A stretch of 64,000 nt of DNA from assembly GCF_002077695.1 (NCBI RefSeq), contig NZ_MWUE01000009.1, positions 58,562 to 122,561 of the forward strand, in the 5' to 3' direction. Source of the DNA: Pantoea latae. Lineage in GTDB: Bacteria > Pseudomonadota > Gammaproteobacteria > Enterobacterales > Enterobacteriaceae. Shown here in pieces: positions 28,701-41,129 of the stretch; position 1 is the stretch's first letter; the number at the start of each line of letters is the position of its first letter. The position numbers and the translations under genes are program-made. The notes below the pieces were generated by a model that searched no databases, was not told the DNA's origin, and was given only the letters and a program-made list of their open reading frames with translations.

Positions 28701-29632
28701 CCCCCGACGGCGAGCGGAATACAGTTTGAATGGCCGTTGCCGCGCAGCCGCTTCAGGGTGCTGTCGGCGCTGCTGCGATCCTTATAGGGACCGATCACCA
28801 CGCGATTCCAGCCGCCGCCGGTGGTGATGCGGCTTTCGAATCCTTCGAACGCCAGACCGGCGCGCACGGACTCCGCCTGGTCGGTGCCTTTGAACGATCC
28901 GCACTGCACCATCCAGCGCTGGGAAGAGGCCGGTTTTTCCGCCGGTTTCTTCGCCGTTTCCTGCGCGGGTTCACGCGTGACGGGCGCAGGCTGCTGCGTC
29001 TGCCGCGGCTGCGGCGCCGGACGCGCGCTCGGCTGCGTCTGGTGCGCCGGCTGGCTCGGCTGCGTCGGCTGACGCGCCGGGGCGCTTTGCTGCGTCTGCT
29101 GGCGCGACTGCATCTGCAGCTGCTGCTGTTGCTGCTGGCGCTGTTGCTGCTGCTGGCGCTGCAGCTGCAGCGTCTGCTGACGCTGCGCCGGGGTCTGTTC
29201 GTTCCACGGCACTTCATTCAGCTGGGTCGGCGACTGACGCATATCCGCCTGCATCTGCTCCAGCAGCTGACGCTGTTCGTCGGTGAGCTGCGTGTGCGAC
29301 TGCACCTCGCCGCCCGCCGAAGGTTCGGTTGGCGTCGGCACCGTCACCTGACGGTTTTCCAGCTCTTTGATGTACTTCCAGCGCTCTTCAGGCTTCGGCG
29401 GCAAACCGTTGCCGTTGGCTTTATGATCCGGGATCACCGGCACATCGTCTTTTTTATGATGCGCAAGGAACCATAAACCACCGGCAAAGGTCACCAGCAC
29501 CGCAACGGCCAGTCCGATCATCAGTTTGGAGACACCGGAGCCGCCTTTGCTTTTTTTTCCACGGCTGGTGCTGCTTTTTTTGCGACGCGTCCCTGTTGAA
29601 CGCCCGCGGCCTACATAATCTCTCTGTGCCAC
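28697..29632 (-). CDS. ftsN: Cell division protein FtsN
   Basis: Bitopic inner-membrane protein that triggers septal peptidoglycan synthesis by activating FtsQLB-FtsWI. From the GTG at 29632 it has 311 residues starting MAQRDYV like E. coli. A basic cytoplasmic tail, a membrane helix (about 36-55, LMIGLAVAVLVTFAGGLWFL), the essential periplasmic region near PPKPEERWKYIKELENRQ, a Gln-rich disordered linker (about 145-235) and a C-terminal SPOR domain (RWMVQCGSFKGTDQAES onward, with both Cys) are seen. Seven more in-frame codons reach a TTG at 29653; I consider GTG more likely. Confidence 0.95.
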   Translation of the reverse strand: MAQRDYVGRGRSTGTRRKKSSTSRGKKSKGGSGVSKLMIGLAVAVLVTFAGGLWFLAHHKKDDVPVIPDHKANGNGLPPKPEERWKYIKELENRQVTVPTPTEPSAGGEVQSHTQLTDEQRQLLEQMQADMRQSPTQLNEVPWNEQTPAQRQQTLQLQRQQQQQRQQQQQQLQMQSRQQTQQSAPARQPTQPSQPAHQTQPSARPAPQPRQTQQPAPVTREPAQETAKKPAEKPASSQRWMVQCGSFKGTDQAESVRAGLAFEGFESRITTGGGWNRVVIGPYKDRSSADSTLKRLRGNGHSNCIPLAVGG

Positions 29633-29760
29633 TCTCGTTCTGATACCCTTCAAAAAATCGTGCCAACGGGGCGAAAACGCCTGGAAAGACCGCCCGGCAA
29701 GGAGTCCGCCATGTTACTTAAGGGTTGGAACTTTGACCAGCAGTGTTCGCCTTAAGAATC

Positions 29761-29792
29761 TACTGAAAATAACCGAAAAGAGCGGTTATTTC
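29761..29792 (-). terminator. Hairpin overlapping the cytR stop codon
   Basis: AAATAACCG and CGGTTATTT pair around a 7-base loop, spanning the cytR stop (29788-29786), with a weak T tract after it on the minus strand. Possible terminator. Confidence 0.5.
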
Positions 29793-30826
29793 TCGCGCTT
29801 CTTCTCTGGCGCCGTGCTGCCGCGCACGGTGAGTTCCGCGTCGAGCAGGCGCGAACCGTTATTGACGCGCTTGCCCTGCAGCTCATCCAGCAACAGCAGC
29901 ATCGCCTCGCGGCCAATCTGATAGCGCGGCTGCGTCACGGTGGTGAGCGGCGGTTCGCAATAGCGGGCAAGTTCGATATCGTCGAAGCCGACAATCGACA
30001 GATCCTGCGGCACGCGCAGGCCGAGGCGTTTGGCCTGATTCATCGCGCCGAGCGCCAGCATATCGCTGTGGCAGAACAGGGCGCGCGGCGGCTGCGGCAG
30101 GGCCATCAGCTGCTTCAACGCCTGCGCGCCCGCTTCGAAACTGAAGTCGCCGCGCACGATATAGGTGGGATCGACGGCGATATTGCTGCGGCGCAGCGCC
30201 TGAATATAGCCCTGGGTGCGGTACTGGCACAGCGGCATCTCTTCCGGCCCGCCGATGCAGGCGATCTGGCGATGACCAAGCTGCAGCAGGTGATTCACCG
30301 CCTCGAAGGCGGCGGTAAGGTTGTCGATATGCACGGTAGGCAGCGACATCTCCGGCGCGAACTCATTCGCCATCACCATCGGCGGCAGATTACGCTGCTC
30401 GTCGTTTGCCGGATCGAAGGGGATCTGCGAGCCGAGCAGCACCATGCCGTCGATCTGGCGCGTCAGCAGCAGATCCAGAAAGGTCTTCTCCTGCTGATTC
30501 TGGTGCGCGCAGTCGCCAATCAGCACCAGATAACCCTCGTGCGCCGCCGTCACCTCAACGCCGCGGATGATTTCGCTAAAAAAGGGATCGCAGATGTCGG
30601 GCACAACCACCAGAATGGTTTGCGTCTCGCCGCGTCGCGCGTTGCGCGTCAGGCCGTGCGGCGCGTAGCCGACGGCAATCACCGCCTGTTCAACTTTCTG
30701 CCGCGTCGCCGCCGAGACCTTTTCAGGATTCATCAGCGCGCGTGAAACGGTTGCGGTTGAGACGCCTGCCTTTTCAGCCACATCTTTCATGGTGGCGGCG
30801 GGCGCCTGGTGATTCTGCTCCAACAC
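29786..30826 (-). CDS. cytR: Transcriptional repressor CytR
   Basis: LacI-family repressor of nucleoside uptake and catabolism genes, acting with CRP and induced by cytidine. The HTH is MKDVAEKAGVSTATVSRALM, followed by the hinge and a periplasmic-binding-like domain: ILVVVPDICDPFFSEIIRGV, LVLIGDCAHQNQQEKTF, PTVHIDNLTAAFEAV and LSIVGFDDIELARYC. The start is uncertain: GTG at 30826 or TTG at 30823, both served by CAGGAG; the latter gives the same distance to MKDV as in E. coli. A longer frame to 30883 looks non-coding. Gene order ftsN-cytR-priA is conserved. Confidence 0.94.
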   Translation of the reverse strand: MLEQNHQAPAATMKDVAEKAGVSTATVSRALMNPEKVSAATRQKVEQAVIAVGYAPHGLTRNARRGETQTILVVVPDICDPFFSEIIRGVEVTAAHEGYLVLIGDCAHQNQQEKTFLDLLLTRQIDGMVLLGSQIPFDPANDEQRNLPPMVMANEFAPEMSLPTVHIDNLTAAFEAVNHLLQLGHRQIACIGGPEEMPLCQYRTQGYIQALRRSNIAVDPTYIVRGDFSFEAGAQALKQLMALPQPPRALFCHSDMLALGAMNQAKRLGLRVPQDLSIVGFDDIELARYCEPPLTTVTQPRYQIGREAMLLLLDELQGKRVNNGSRLLDAELTVRGSTAPEKKREK

Positions 30827-30967
30827 TCTACTCCTGACGCATTGCTGAGATAGTTGTGGCGAAAAAAGCCACGCCGCGCACATTGTTAACGATTGCGCGG
30901 CTGGGTTGTTACTTAATTTGCATAAAAATTGTGACTTGTGCGACTTTTTTCGATCTGGCTCGCAGGC

Positions 30968-33275
<2,308 letters not shown>

Positions 33276-33395
33276 ATGCCGCCTTTGGTGAGAAAGCTCT
33301 CGCCAGAGCCTAAACATTAATGTTCAACCGCGTGTGGTGCTGTGCAGGTTTTTTCCCTGGCACGGAGAGCGACACGGCCTTTTATGAGGTTTCCC

Positions 33396-33611
33396 ATGAA
33401 ACAAGGTATTCACCCGAAATACGAAGCTGTGACCATCACTTGCACCTGCGGTAACGTGATCCACACTCGCTCTACTATGTCTCACGATCTGAACCTGGAC
33501 GTGTGTGGTAAATGCCACCCGTTCTACACCGGTAAGCAGCGTGAAGTTGCAACTGGTGGCCGTGTTGACCGCTTTAACAAGCGTTTCAGCGTGCCAGGCG
33601 CGAAAAAATAA
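33396..33611 (+). CDS. rpmE: 50S ribosomal protein L31 (zinc-binding form)
   Basis: Ribosomal protein bridging the two subunits. From the ATG at 33396 it has 71 residues, [20 protein letters not shown]; an upstream in-frame extension is rejected. The four zinc cysteines are kept (Cys16, Cys18, Cys37, Cys40), so this is the C+ form replaced by YkgM-type paralogs in zinc starvation. [14 protein letters not shown] matches the conserved end. Confidence 0.97.
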   Translation: MKQGIHPKYEAVTITCTCGNVIHTRSTMSHDLNLDVCGKCHPFYTGKQREVATGGRVDRFNKRFSVPGAKK

Positions 33612-33651
33612 GATTAAAAAGGCATTCGACCCTCTCGGGTTCGACGGCAAG

Positions 33652-33680
33652 AAAAAACCCAGCCAAGGCTGGGTTTTTTT
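33652..33680. terminator. Bidirectional terminator between rpmE and metJ
   Basis: AAAAAACCCAGCC-AA-GGCTGGGTTTTTTT has a GC stem flanked by A and T runs, serving both convergent genes. Confidence 0.95.
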
Positions 33681-33692
33681 ATGTCTGATGGA

Positions 33693-34010
33693 TCAGTATT
33701 CCCAGGTGTCGGGATCGATGCCCATCTCGCGCATAATTTTCTTCGCTTCTTCCGGGATCTCGTCGCTGCGCTCTTTACGCAGGTCGACATCATCCGGCAG
33801 CGGCTGTCCGGTAAAGGCGTGTAAAAAGGCTTCGCACAGCAGTTCGCTATTTGTGGCGTGACGCAGGTTGTTCACCTGTCGACGGGTACGCTCATCCGTT
33901 AAAATCTTCAGCACGCTCAACGGGATAGAAACTGTGATTTTCTTAACCTGCTCACTCTTCTTACCGTGTTCAGCGTAGGGGCTGATATATTCGCCGTTCC
34001 ATTCAGCCAT
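33693..34010 (-). CDS. metJ: Methionine repressor MetJ
   Basis: Ribbon-helix-helix repressor that binds 8-bp met boxes with S-adenosylmethionine as corepressor. The 105 residues match E. coli MetJ in length. The DNA-binding strand is [20 protein letters not shown], followed by [20 protein letters not shown] in helix A/B. It is divergent from metB, and met boxes lie in the shared intergenic region, so it probably represses itself. Confidence 0.98.
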   Translation of the reverse strand: MAEWNGEYISPYAEHGKKSEQVKKITVSIPLSVLKILTDERTRRQVNNLRHATNSELLCEAFLHAFTGQPLPDDVDLRKERSDEIPEEAKKIMREMGIDPDTWEY

Positions 34011-34189
34011 GGGTTACCTTAATCAATAAAAGTTAAAAGTGGGGAAATCCGTGGATTATGCCCGATTTTACCGTGCCTGACCTCTTGAACTGCGGGGTTT
34101 CTTCATCCTGGCCGCCGGTGCGGACGCAAAACGCAGGCAATGAGGGGTAATTTTAGCGGGTTATGGCATTCCGCTCAATCTATACGCAA

Positions 34190-34221
34190 AGACATTTAGA
34201 TGTCCAGATGTATTGACGTCC
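34190..34221. promoter_or_regulatory. Tandem MetJ boxes between metJ and metB
   Basis: Four contiguous 8-mers, AGACATTT, AGATGTCC, AGATGTAT and TGACGTCC, each resemble the met box AGACGTCT; a weak fifth may follow. Contiguous boxes are needed for cooperative MetJ binding. They precede metB by 58 bases. Confidence 0.9.
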
Positions 34222-34279
34222 AATCGTGGAATGTTATCCTGTTGCCTCTTTATTACTCTCTTCAGGAACAAAGAGCACC

Positions 34280-35440
34280 ATGACGCGTAAACAGGCAACC
34301 ATCGCAGTCCGCAGCGGTTTGAATGATGACGAGCAATATGGCTGCGTTGTCCCACCGATCCACCTCTCCAGCACCTATAACTTTCTCGATTTCAATGAGC
34401 CGCGCGCCCATGACTACTCGCGTCGCGGCAACCCGACGCGCGACGTGGTGCAGCGCGCGCTGGCAGAGCTGGAAGGCGGCGCGGGCGCGGTGCTGACCAA
34501 TACCGGCATGTCCGCGATCCATCTGGTGACCACGGTGTTCCTGAAGCCAGGCGATCTGCTGGTCGCGCCGCACGACTGCTACGGCGGCAGCTATCGCCTG
34601 TTCGACAGCATGGCGAAGCGCGGCGCGTATCGCGTGAAGTTCGTCGATCAGGGCGACCGCGCGGCGCTGGATGCAGCGCTGGCGGAAAAACCGAAGCTGG
34701 TGCTGGTGGAAAGCCCGAGCAATCCGCTGCTGCGCGTGGTGGATATCGCCGCCATCTGCGGGGCGGCGCGGGAAGCAGGTGCCGTTAGCGTGGTCGACAA
34801 CACGTTCCTGAGTCCGGCGCTGCAAAACCCGCTGGCGCTGGGCGCGGATCTGGTGATCCACTCCTGCACCAAATACCTCAACGGCCACTCCGACGTGGTG
34901 GCGGGCGCGGTGATTGCCAACGATCCGGCGTTAGTGACCGAGCTAGCCTGGTGGGCGAACAATATCGGCGTCACCGGCGCGGCCTTCGACAGCTACCTGC
35001 TGCTGCGCGGTCTGCGCACCCTGGCGCCGCGCATGGCCGCGGCGCAGCGCAACGCGCTGGCGATTGTGAGCTATCTGCAACAGCAGCCGCTGGTGAAAAA
35101 GTTGTATCATCCTTCGCTGCCGGAAAACGCCGGGCACGAATACGCGGCGCGTCAACAGCGCGGCTTCGGCGCGATGCTGAGTTTCGAGCTGGACGGCGAC
35201 GAAGCGCTACTGCGCCGTTTCCTCAAGGCGCTGCAGCTGTTTACGCTGGCGGAGTCGCTGGGCGGCGTCGAGAGCCTGATTTCCCACACCGCGACCATGA
35301 CGCACGCTGGCATGTCGGCGGAAGCGCGCGCGGCGGCGGGCATTTCGGAAACCTTGCTCCGCGTCTCTGTGGGCATTGAGGATCATGAAGATTTAATCGC
35401 CGATCTGGATAATGCGTTCCGGACGGCGTCTGAGGGTTAA
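34280..35440 (+). CDS. metB: Cystathionine gamma-synthase
   Basis: PLP enzyme condensing O-succinylhomoserine with cysteine to cystathionine in methionine synthesis. From the ATG at 34280 it has 386 residues (E. coli 386), starting MTRKQATIAVRSGLNDDEQY. Substrate/PLP motifs include YSRRGNPTRDVVQRALAELE, DNTFLSPALQNPLALGADLV and SCTKYLNGHSDVV with the PLP lysine. ESLISHTATMTHAGM is typical of the family end. An in-frame extension to 34226 is rejected because it crosses the operator. metL begins 2 bases after its stop. Confidence 0.97.
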   Translation: MTRKQATIAVRSGLNDDEQYGCVVPPIHLSSTYNFLDFNEPRAHDYSRRGNPTRDVVQRALAELEGGAGAVLTNTGMSAIHLVTTVFLKPGDLLVAPHDCYGGSYRLFDSMAKRGAYRVKFVDQGDRAALDAALAEKPKLVLVESPSNPLLRVVDIAAICGAAREAGAVSVVDNTFLSPALQNPLALGADLVIHSCTKYLNGHSDVVAGAVIANDPALVTELAWWANNIGVTGAAFDSYLLLRGLRTLAPRMAAAQRNALAIVSYLQQQPLVKKLYHPSLPENAGHEYAARQQRGFGAMLSFELDGDEALLRRFLKALQLFTLAESLGGVESLISHTATMTHAGMSAEARAAAGISETLLRVSVGIEDHEDLIADLDNAFRTASEG

Positions 35441-35442
35441 AA

Positions 35443-37878
35443 ATGACGATTTCAGCCGGCGCGGCAACGCCGAATATCAAGCAGTTGCATAAATTTGGCG
35501 GCAGCAGCCTGGCCGATGCGCGCTGTTACCAGCGCGTCGCCAGCATCATGGCGGATTACAGTCAGCCGGGCGATTTGATGGTGGTGTCGGCGGCGGGCTC
35601 GACCACCAACCAGCTGATTAGCTGGCTGAAACTCAGCCAGAGCGATCGCCTGGCCGCGCATCAGGTGCAACAGGCTTTACGGCGTTATCACAGCGAACTG
35701 ATCGCTGGGCTGCTGCCTGCTGAGTATGCCGAACCGCTCAGCGCCAGCTTTATCCGCGATCTGGAAAAGCTCGCCGCGCTGCTGGATGGTGCGATCACTG
35801 ACGCGGTCTACGCCGAAGTGGTCGGCCATGGCGAAGTGTGGTCGGCGCGGCTGATGGCCGCGGTGCTGAGCCAGCGCGACATTGACGCCTGCTGGCTCGA
35901 CGCGCGCGATTTTCTGCGCGCCGAGCGCGCCGCCCAGCCGCAGGTAGACGAAGGCAAATCCTGGCCGCTGCTGCAAACGCTGCTGGCGCAGCATCCGCAT
36001 CAGCGCATCGTGGTGACCGGATTTATCAGCCGCAACGACGCTGGCGAAACCGTGCTGCTGGGCCGTAACGGCTCAGACTACTCCGCCACGCAGATCGGCG
36101 CGCTAGCGGGCGTCAATCGCGTCACTATCTGGAGCGACGTCGCCGGGGTCTACAGCGCCGATCCGCGCAAAGTCTCCGACGCCTGCCTGCTGCCGCTGCT
36201 GCGCCTCGACGAAGCCAGCGAACTGGCGCGCCTCGCCGCGCCGGTGCTGCATACCCGCACGCTGCAGCCGGTTTCCGGCAGCGATATCGACCTTCAGCTG
36301 CGCTGCAGCTATCAGCCGGAGCAGGGCTCGACGCGCATCGAGCGCGTGCTCGCCTCCGGCACCGGCGCGCGCATCGTCACCAGCCATGACGACGTCTGTT
36401 TGATTGACGTTCAGGTGCCGGATGAGCACGACTTCGCGGCGCTGCATAAAGAGGTAGAGCTGCACCTCAAGCGCGCGCAGCTGCGCCCGCTGGCGACCGG
36501 CGTCCATCCGGATCGCCAGCTGCTGCAGCTTTGCTATACCGCGGAAGTGGTCAACAGCGTCTTCCAGCTGCTGCAGGATGCGGGACTGCCCGCCCATCTG
36601 CAGCTGCGCGAAGGGCTGGCGCTGGTGGCGCTGGTCGGCGCGGGCGTCACGCGCAATCCGCTGCACAGCCACCGCTTCTGGCAGGAGATTCAGGATCAGC
36701 CGGTCGAGTTCGTCTGGCAGTCGGAAGATCACATTAGCCTGGTGGCGGTGCTGCGCGTCGGCCCGACGCAGTCGCTGATCCAGGGGCTGCATCAGTCGCT
36801 GTTTCGCGCCGAAAAGCGTATCGGCCTGATGCTGTTCGGCAAAGGCAATATCGGTTCGCGCTGGCTGGAGCTGTTCGCGCGCGAGCAGGAAGCGCTCTCG
36901 GCGCGCACCGGTTTTGAATATGTGCTGGCGGGCGTGGCGGACAGCCAGCGCAGCCTGCTGAGCTATGAAGGTCTTGACGCCAGCCGCGCGCTCGCCTTCT
37001 TTGACGATGAAGCGGAAGCGCGCGACGAAGAGTCGCTGTTTCTGTGGATGCGCGCGCATCCGTTCGACGATCTGGTGGTGCTCGACGTCACCGCCAGCAC
37101 GCCGCTGGCGCAGCAGTATCTCGACTTCGCCAGCCACGGTTTCCACGTGATCAGCGCCAATAAAGTGGCGGGCGCCTCTGACAGCCAGACCTGGCGTCAG
37201 ATCCGCGACGCCTTCGCCAAAACCGGCCGACACTGGCTCTATAACGCCACGGTGGGCGCCGGGCTGCCGATTAACCACACGGTGCGCGATCTGCGCGACA
37301 GCGGCGACACCATTCTGGCGATCAGCGGCATCTTCTCCGGCACGCTGTCGTGGCTGTTCCTGCAGTTTGACGGCACGGTGCCCTTTACCGAGCTGGTGGA
37401 CCAGGCGTGGCAGCAGGGCTTAACCGAGCCAGATCCGCGCGTCGACCTCTCGGGTCAGGACGTGAAGCGCAAGCTGGTGATCCTCGCGCGCGAGGCGGGC
37501 TACAACATCGAGCCGGATCAGGTGCGCGTCGAGTCGCTGGTGCCCGCGAACTGCGAGGCGGGATCGATTGACGACTTCTTCGAGCATGGCGAGGCGCTTA
37601 ACGAGCAGATGCTGCAGCGTTTTGAGGCCGCGCAGGAGATGGGGCTGGTGCTGCGCTACGTGGCGCGTTTCGACGCCAGCGGCAAAGCGCGCGTCGGCGT
37701 TGAAGCGGTACGGCCAGAGCATCCGCTGGCGTCGCTGCTGCCGTGCGATAACGTCTTCGCCATCGAAAGCCGCTGGTATCGCGATAATCCGCTGGTGATC
37801 CGCGGTCCGGGCGCCGGGCGCGACGTCACGGCGGGCGCCATTCAGTCCGATATTCATCGACTTGCCCAACTGCTGTAA
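35443..37878 (+). CDS. metL: Bifunctional aspartokinase II / homoserine dehydrogenase II
   Basis: Catalyses the first and third steps of the aspartate pathway for methionine. The 811 residues (E. coli 810) have an N-terminal kinase with LHKFGGSSLADARCY and VLLGRNGSDYSATQIGAL, two degenerate ACT-like regulatory segments (about 310-455), and a C-terminal dehydrogenase with LMLFGKGNIGSRWLELF (NAD(P) binding), NATVGAGLPINHTVRDL and ISGIFSGTLSWLFLQF. Like E. coli MetL it should be insensitive to amino-acid feedback and controlled through MetJ. Co-transcribed with metB. Confidence 0.97.
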   Translation: MTISAGAATPNIKQLHKFGGSSLADARCYQRVASIMADYSQPGDLMVVSAAGSTTNQLISWLKLSQSDRLAAHQVQQALRRYHSELIAGLLPAEYAEPLSASFIRDLEKLAALLDGAITDAVYAEVVGHGEVWSARLMAAVLSQRDIDACWLDARDFLRAERAAQPQVDEGKSWPLLQTLLAQHPHQRIVVTGFISRNDAGETVLLGRNGSDYSATQIGALAGVNRVTIWSDVAGVYSADPRKVSDACLLPLLRLDEASELARLAAPVLHTRTLQPVSGSDIDLQLRCSYQPEQGSTRIERVLASGTGARIVTSHDDVCLIDVQVPDEHDFAALHKEVELHLKRAQLRPLATGVHPDRQLLQLCYTAEVVNSVFQLLQDAGLPAHLQLREGLALVALVGAGVTRNPLHSHRFWQEIQDQPVEFVWQSEDHISLVAVLRVGPTQSLIQGLHQSLFRAEKRIGLMLFGKGNIGSRWLELFAREQEALSARTGFEYVLAGVADSQRSLLSYEGLDASRALAFFDDEAEARDEESLFLWMRAHPFDDLVVLDVTASTPLAQQYLDFASHGFHVISANKVAGASDSQTWRQIRDAFAKTGRHWLYNATVGAGLPINHTVRDLRDSGDTILAISGIFSGTLSWLFLQFDGTVPFTELVDQAWQQGLTEPDPRVDLSGQDVKRKLVILAREAGYNIEPDQVRVESLVPANCEAGSIDDFFEHGEALNEQMLQRFEAAQEMGLVLRYVARFDASGKARVGVEAVRPEHPLASLLPCDNVFAIESRWYRDNPLVIRGPGAGRDVTAGAIQSDIHRLAQLL

Positions 37879-37882
37879 TTTT

Positions 37883-37910
37883 CAGGCGCCTGTCCTGCGA
37901 CAGGCGCCTG
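37883..37910. repeat. Perfect 12-bp hairpin after metL
   Basis: CAGGCGCCTGTC and GACAGGCGCCTG pair perfectly around CTGC directly after the metL stop. No T-run follows, so it may be a 3' stability or Rho-assisted termination structure at the end of metBL. Confidence 0.75.
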
Positions 37911-38004
37911 TCACCCCCGCGTGAAATTCCCTCAACCTGCCTGAATTTTTGTCACACCTGTTTATTACTTTTCTGTTGACGCCTCTGCTGGATTGGTTCA
38001 TTTT

Positions 38005-38036
38005 GTGCATCTGGACGTCTAAACGTATGGATGTTC
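38005..38036. promoter_or_regulatory. Tandem MetJ boxes upstream of metF
   Basis: Contiguous 8-mers GTGCATCT, GGACGTCT, AAACGTAT and GGATGTTC; the second matches the met box at seven of eight positions. They precede metF by 43 bases, consistent with MetJ repression. Confidence 0.85.
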
Positions 38037-38052
38037 GCAGGCAAAAAATTAA

Positions 38053-38976
<924 letters not shown>

Positions 38977-38984
38977 TGCGGTTT

Positions 38985-39004
38985 GCCAGGCGGCCTGGTT
39001 TTCG
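38985..39004 (+). terminator. Short hairpin after metF
   Basis: GCCAGG and CCTGGT pair around CGG and are followed by TTTTC, between convergent metF and the gamma-glutamyltransferase gene. Probably a weak terminator. Confidence 0.5.
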
Positions 39005-40606
39005 CTAGAACACCACCGCCTGACCATCCTTGCGGCTCTCGGTCGCCGCGATGTAAAACCCCTGCGGATCGCGCACAATCGCCTGCGCGCCGCCGAAGTG
39101 ATAGCCCTGTAGCGGATCCTCCAGCGTGACCTGATGGCCCAGCCGGCGCAGCGCCGCCAGCGTGTTGCGGTCAAGCGCGGCTTCGAACACCACCTGTCGG
39201 CCCTGTTCAACACGCCAGCGCGGCGCGTCGATCGCCGCCTGCGGGTTCTGTTTGTGCAGCATAATCCGCAGCGCCAGCTGCAGATGGCCCTGCGCCTGCA
39301 TCGGCCCGCCCATCACGCCGAACGACATCAGCGGCGCGCCCTGCGCGTCGAGCGCGAACGCGGGAATAATGGTGTGGAACGGACGCTTGCCGCCCGCTAC
39401 CACGTTGGGATGCGACGGGTCGAGCGAAAAGCCCGCGCCGCGATTCTGTAAACTGATGCCGGTGTCAGGCACCACCACGCCGGAACCAAAACCCATAAAG
39501 TTCGACTGAATAAATGAGACCATCATGCCGCTGGCGTCTGCGGTGCTGAGATAGACGGTGCCGCTCTGCTGCGGCGCGCCGAAGGTGAAGTCGCCTGCGC
39601 GCTCAGGATCGATCAGCGCCGCGCGCTGGCGCAGATAGGGCTCGCTCAGCAGCCGCTGCGCCGGGAACTCCAGATGATCCTCATCGCTGACGTAGCGCTC
39701 AAGATCCACCAGCGCCAGCTTCATCGCCTCGATAGAGAGGTGCAGCCAGGGCACGGAATCGGGCGCATAGCGGCCGATATCGAGCTGCTCGAGAATGCCC
39801 AGCGCAATCAGCGTGGCGATCCCCTGGCCGTTAGGCGGCAGCTCCTGCACCGAACCCCCGGCAAACGGCTGCGACAGCACGCTAACCCAGTCGGCGCGGT
39901 GGTTGTTGAGATCGGCCAGCGTCAGGGCGGCGTTGTGCTGGCGCGCGCAGGCGGCGATTTTCTCCGCCAGTTCGCCGCGATAAAAACTCTCGCCGTTGCT
40001 TTCGGCAATCTTCTGCAGCGTGTCGGCCTGCGCCGGGTTGCGGAACAGCTCGCCAACGCGCGGCGGACGGCCATCAGGCGCAAAGCACTGGCGAAAGCCG
40101 GGCTGATGCTGAAGCTTATCGAAGCCGCGCTGCCAGAGTTCGCCAATCAGCGGCGAAACCGGAAAGCCGTGGCGCGCGTAGTCGATGGCGGGCTGCGCCA
40201 GCGTGGTCAGCGGCAGCGTGCCGAAGCGCGCCGCCAGCGCCACCCAGGCCGACACCGCGCCCGGCACGGTCACCGCTTCCCAGCCGATCTCCGGCATGCG
40301 GCTGCGGCCGACGAAGCGCTCTGGCGTCCAGGCTGCCGGCGCGCGGCCCGAGGCGTTCAGGCCATGCAGCTGGCTGCCGTCCCAGACAAGGGCAAAGGCG
40401 TCGCTGCCGATGCCGTTGCCGGTCGGCTCCAGCACCGTCAGCGCCATAGCGCTGGCGATCGCCGCGTCTACCGCGTTGCCGCCCTGCTGGATGATGCGCA
40501 GACCAGCCTGTGCCGCCAGCGGCTGCGAGGTGGCGACGGCGTTGCGGCCCATCATCGGCACGCGATGCGACGCATAGCTGGCGTGAAAATCGAACCGTGA
40601 ATCCAT
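39005..40606 (-). CDS. Gamma-glutamyltransferase family protein, cytoplasmic type
   Basis: Ntn-hydrolase of the gamma-glutamyltranspeptidase family (YwrD-like branch). From the ATG at 40606 it has 533 residues; AAGGAAACGGAA precedes it. GRNAVATSQPLAAQAGLRII and GNAVDAAIASAMALTVLEP are the family N-terminal blocks. The autoprocessing/nucleophile Thr probably lies in SGTVYLSTADASGMMVS, aligned with the TTHxSVVD motif of Ggt. There is no signal peptide, unlike periplasmic Ggt, so it should be cytosolic. An 88-codon in-frame extension to 40870 is AT-rich, basic and Cys-rich and is rejected. Substrate is unknown; glutathione or gamma-glutamyl amides are possible. Confidence 0.85.
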   Translation of the reverse strand: MDSRFDFHASYASHRVPMMGRNAVATSQPLAAQAGLRIIQQGGNAVDAAIASAMALTVLEPTGNGIGSDAFALVWDGSQLHGLNASGRAPAAWTPERFVGRSRMPEIGWEAVTVPGAVSAWVALAARFGTLPLTTLAQPAIDYARHGFPVSPLIGELWQRGFDKLQHQPGFRQCFAPDGRPPRVGELFRNPAQADTLQKIAESNGESFYRGELAEKIAACARQHNAALTLADLNNHRADWVSVLSQPFAGGSVQELPPNGQGIATLIALGILEQLDIGRYAPDSVPWLHLSIEAMKLALVDLERYVSDEDHLEFPAQRLLSEPYLRQRAALIDPERAGDFTFGAPQQSGTVYLSTADASGMMVSFIQSNFMGFGSGVVVPDTGISLQNRGAGFSLDPSHPNVVAGGKRPFHTIIPAFALDAQGAPLMSFGVMGGPMQAQGHLQLALRIMLHKQNPQAAIDAPRWRVEQGRQVVFEAALDRNTLAALRRLGHQVTLEDPLQGYHFGGAQAIVRDPQGFYIAATESRKDGQAVVF

Positions 40607-40993
40607 TTCCGTTTCCTTAACAGGGTGCAGCTGCGCCAGAGAGGGGCATCGCCGCGGTGCAGAGTTCATTCTGTCGTCATCTGAACAGGGTATGAAATAT
40701 GAAAAAATCACAGGCTTTGCATTGTGGCGCGATTTTTGCCTGATTTTTAGGCAGAAAGGCTTACAGTAGCAGTGTAAACGTTGCGCATTTTTTGCATTTT
40801 TTGCGCTTTTTTTAAGCGAGGCGCGGCGGGTTTGCCTTTTGTGATCAAGGGCTTGATTTGCATATAGCAAAAAGGACAGGTTTAGCTAAAAAAATAATCA
40901 ATATTCACGCAGCAAATCGTCAGGTCTCTATCCATACTTAGAATCCCGACGAGATGACGCAGTGTTCGGCTGCTTTTTCAGTCGCTGCGCATC
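40607..40993. other. Intergenic region with phased T-tracts
   Basis: No gene seen. At 40787-40813 three T-tracts (6, 6 and 7 T) separated by GCA and GCGC are spaced 9-10 bases apart, an arrangement expected to bend DNA. It lies 180 bases upstream of the gamma-glutamyltransferase gene on its 5' side. Confidence 0.5.
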
Positions 40994-41053
40994 AGGCTGT
41001 GTCCCGTAAGGGTTTCACTAACAAAAATGATAAACCCTTGCGGGATACAGCCT
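40994..41053. repeat. 22-bp inverted repeat upstream of the XRE regulator
   Basis: Left arm AGGCTGTGTCCCGTAAGGGTTT and right arm (reverse complement) differ at only two positions, and as RNA from the plus strand both mismatches become G-U pairs, giving 22 continuous pairs around a 16-base loop. It lies 76 bases before the XRE gene. Candidate leader structure, operator, or remnant of a small mobile repeat. Confidence 0.85.
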
Positions 41054-41129
41054 GCAACAATCGGTGTGTGAACCATTTGGTTTTTACCCTACTTTCACGT
41101 GATTCATAGTGAGTTTTAAGGAGTTCTCT

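Noticed and set aside
40607..40870. 88-codon upstream extension of the gamma-glutamyltransferase gene
   Set aside because: Basic, Cys-rich, low-complexity translation; the ATG at 40606 has a good ribosome site and family-like start.
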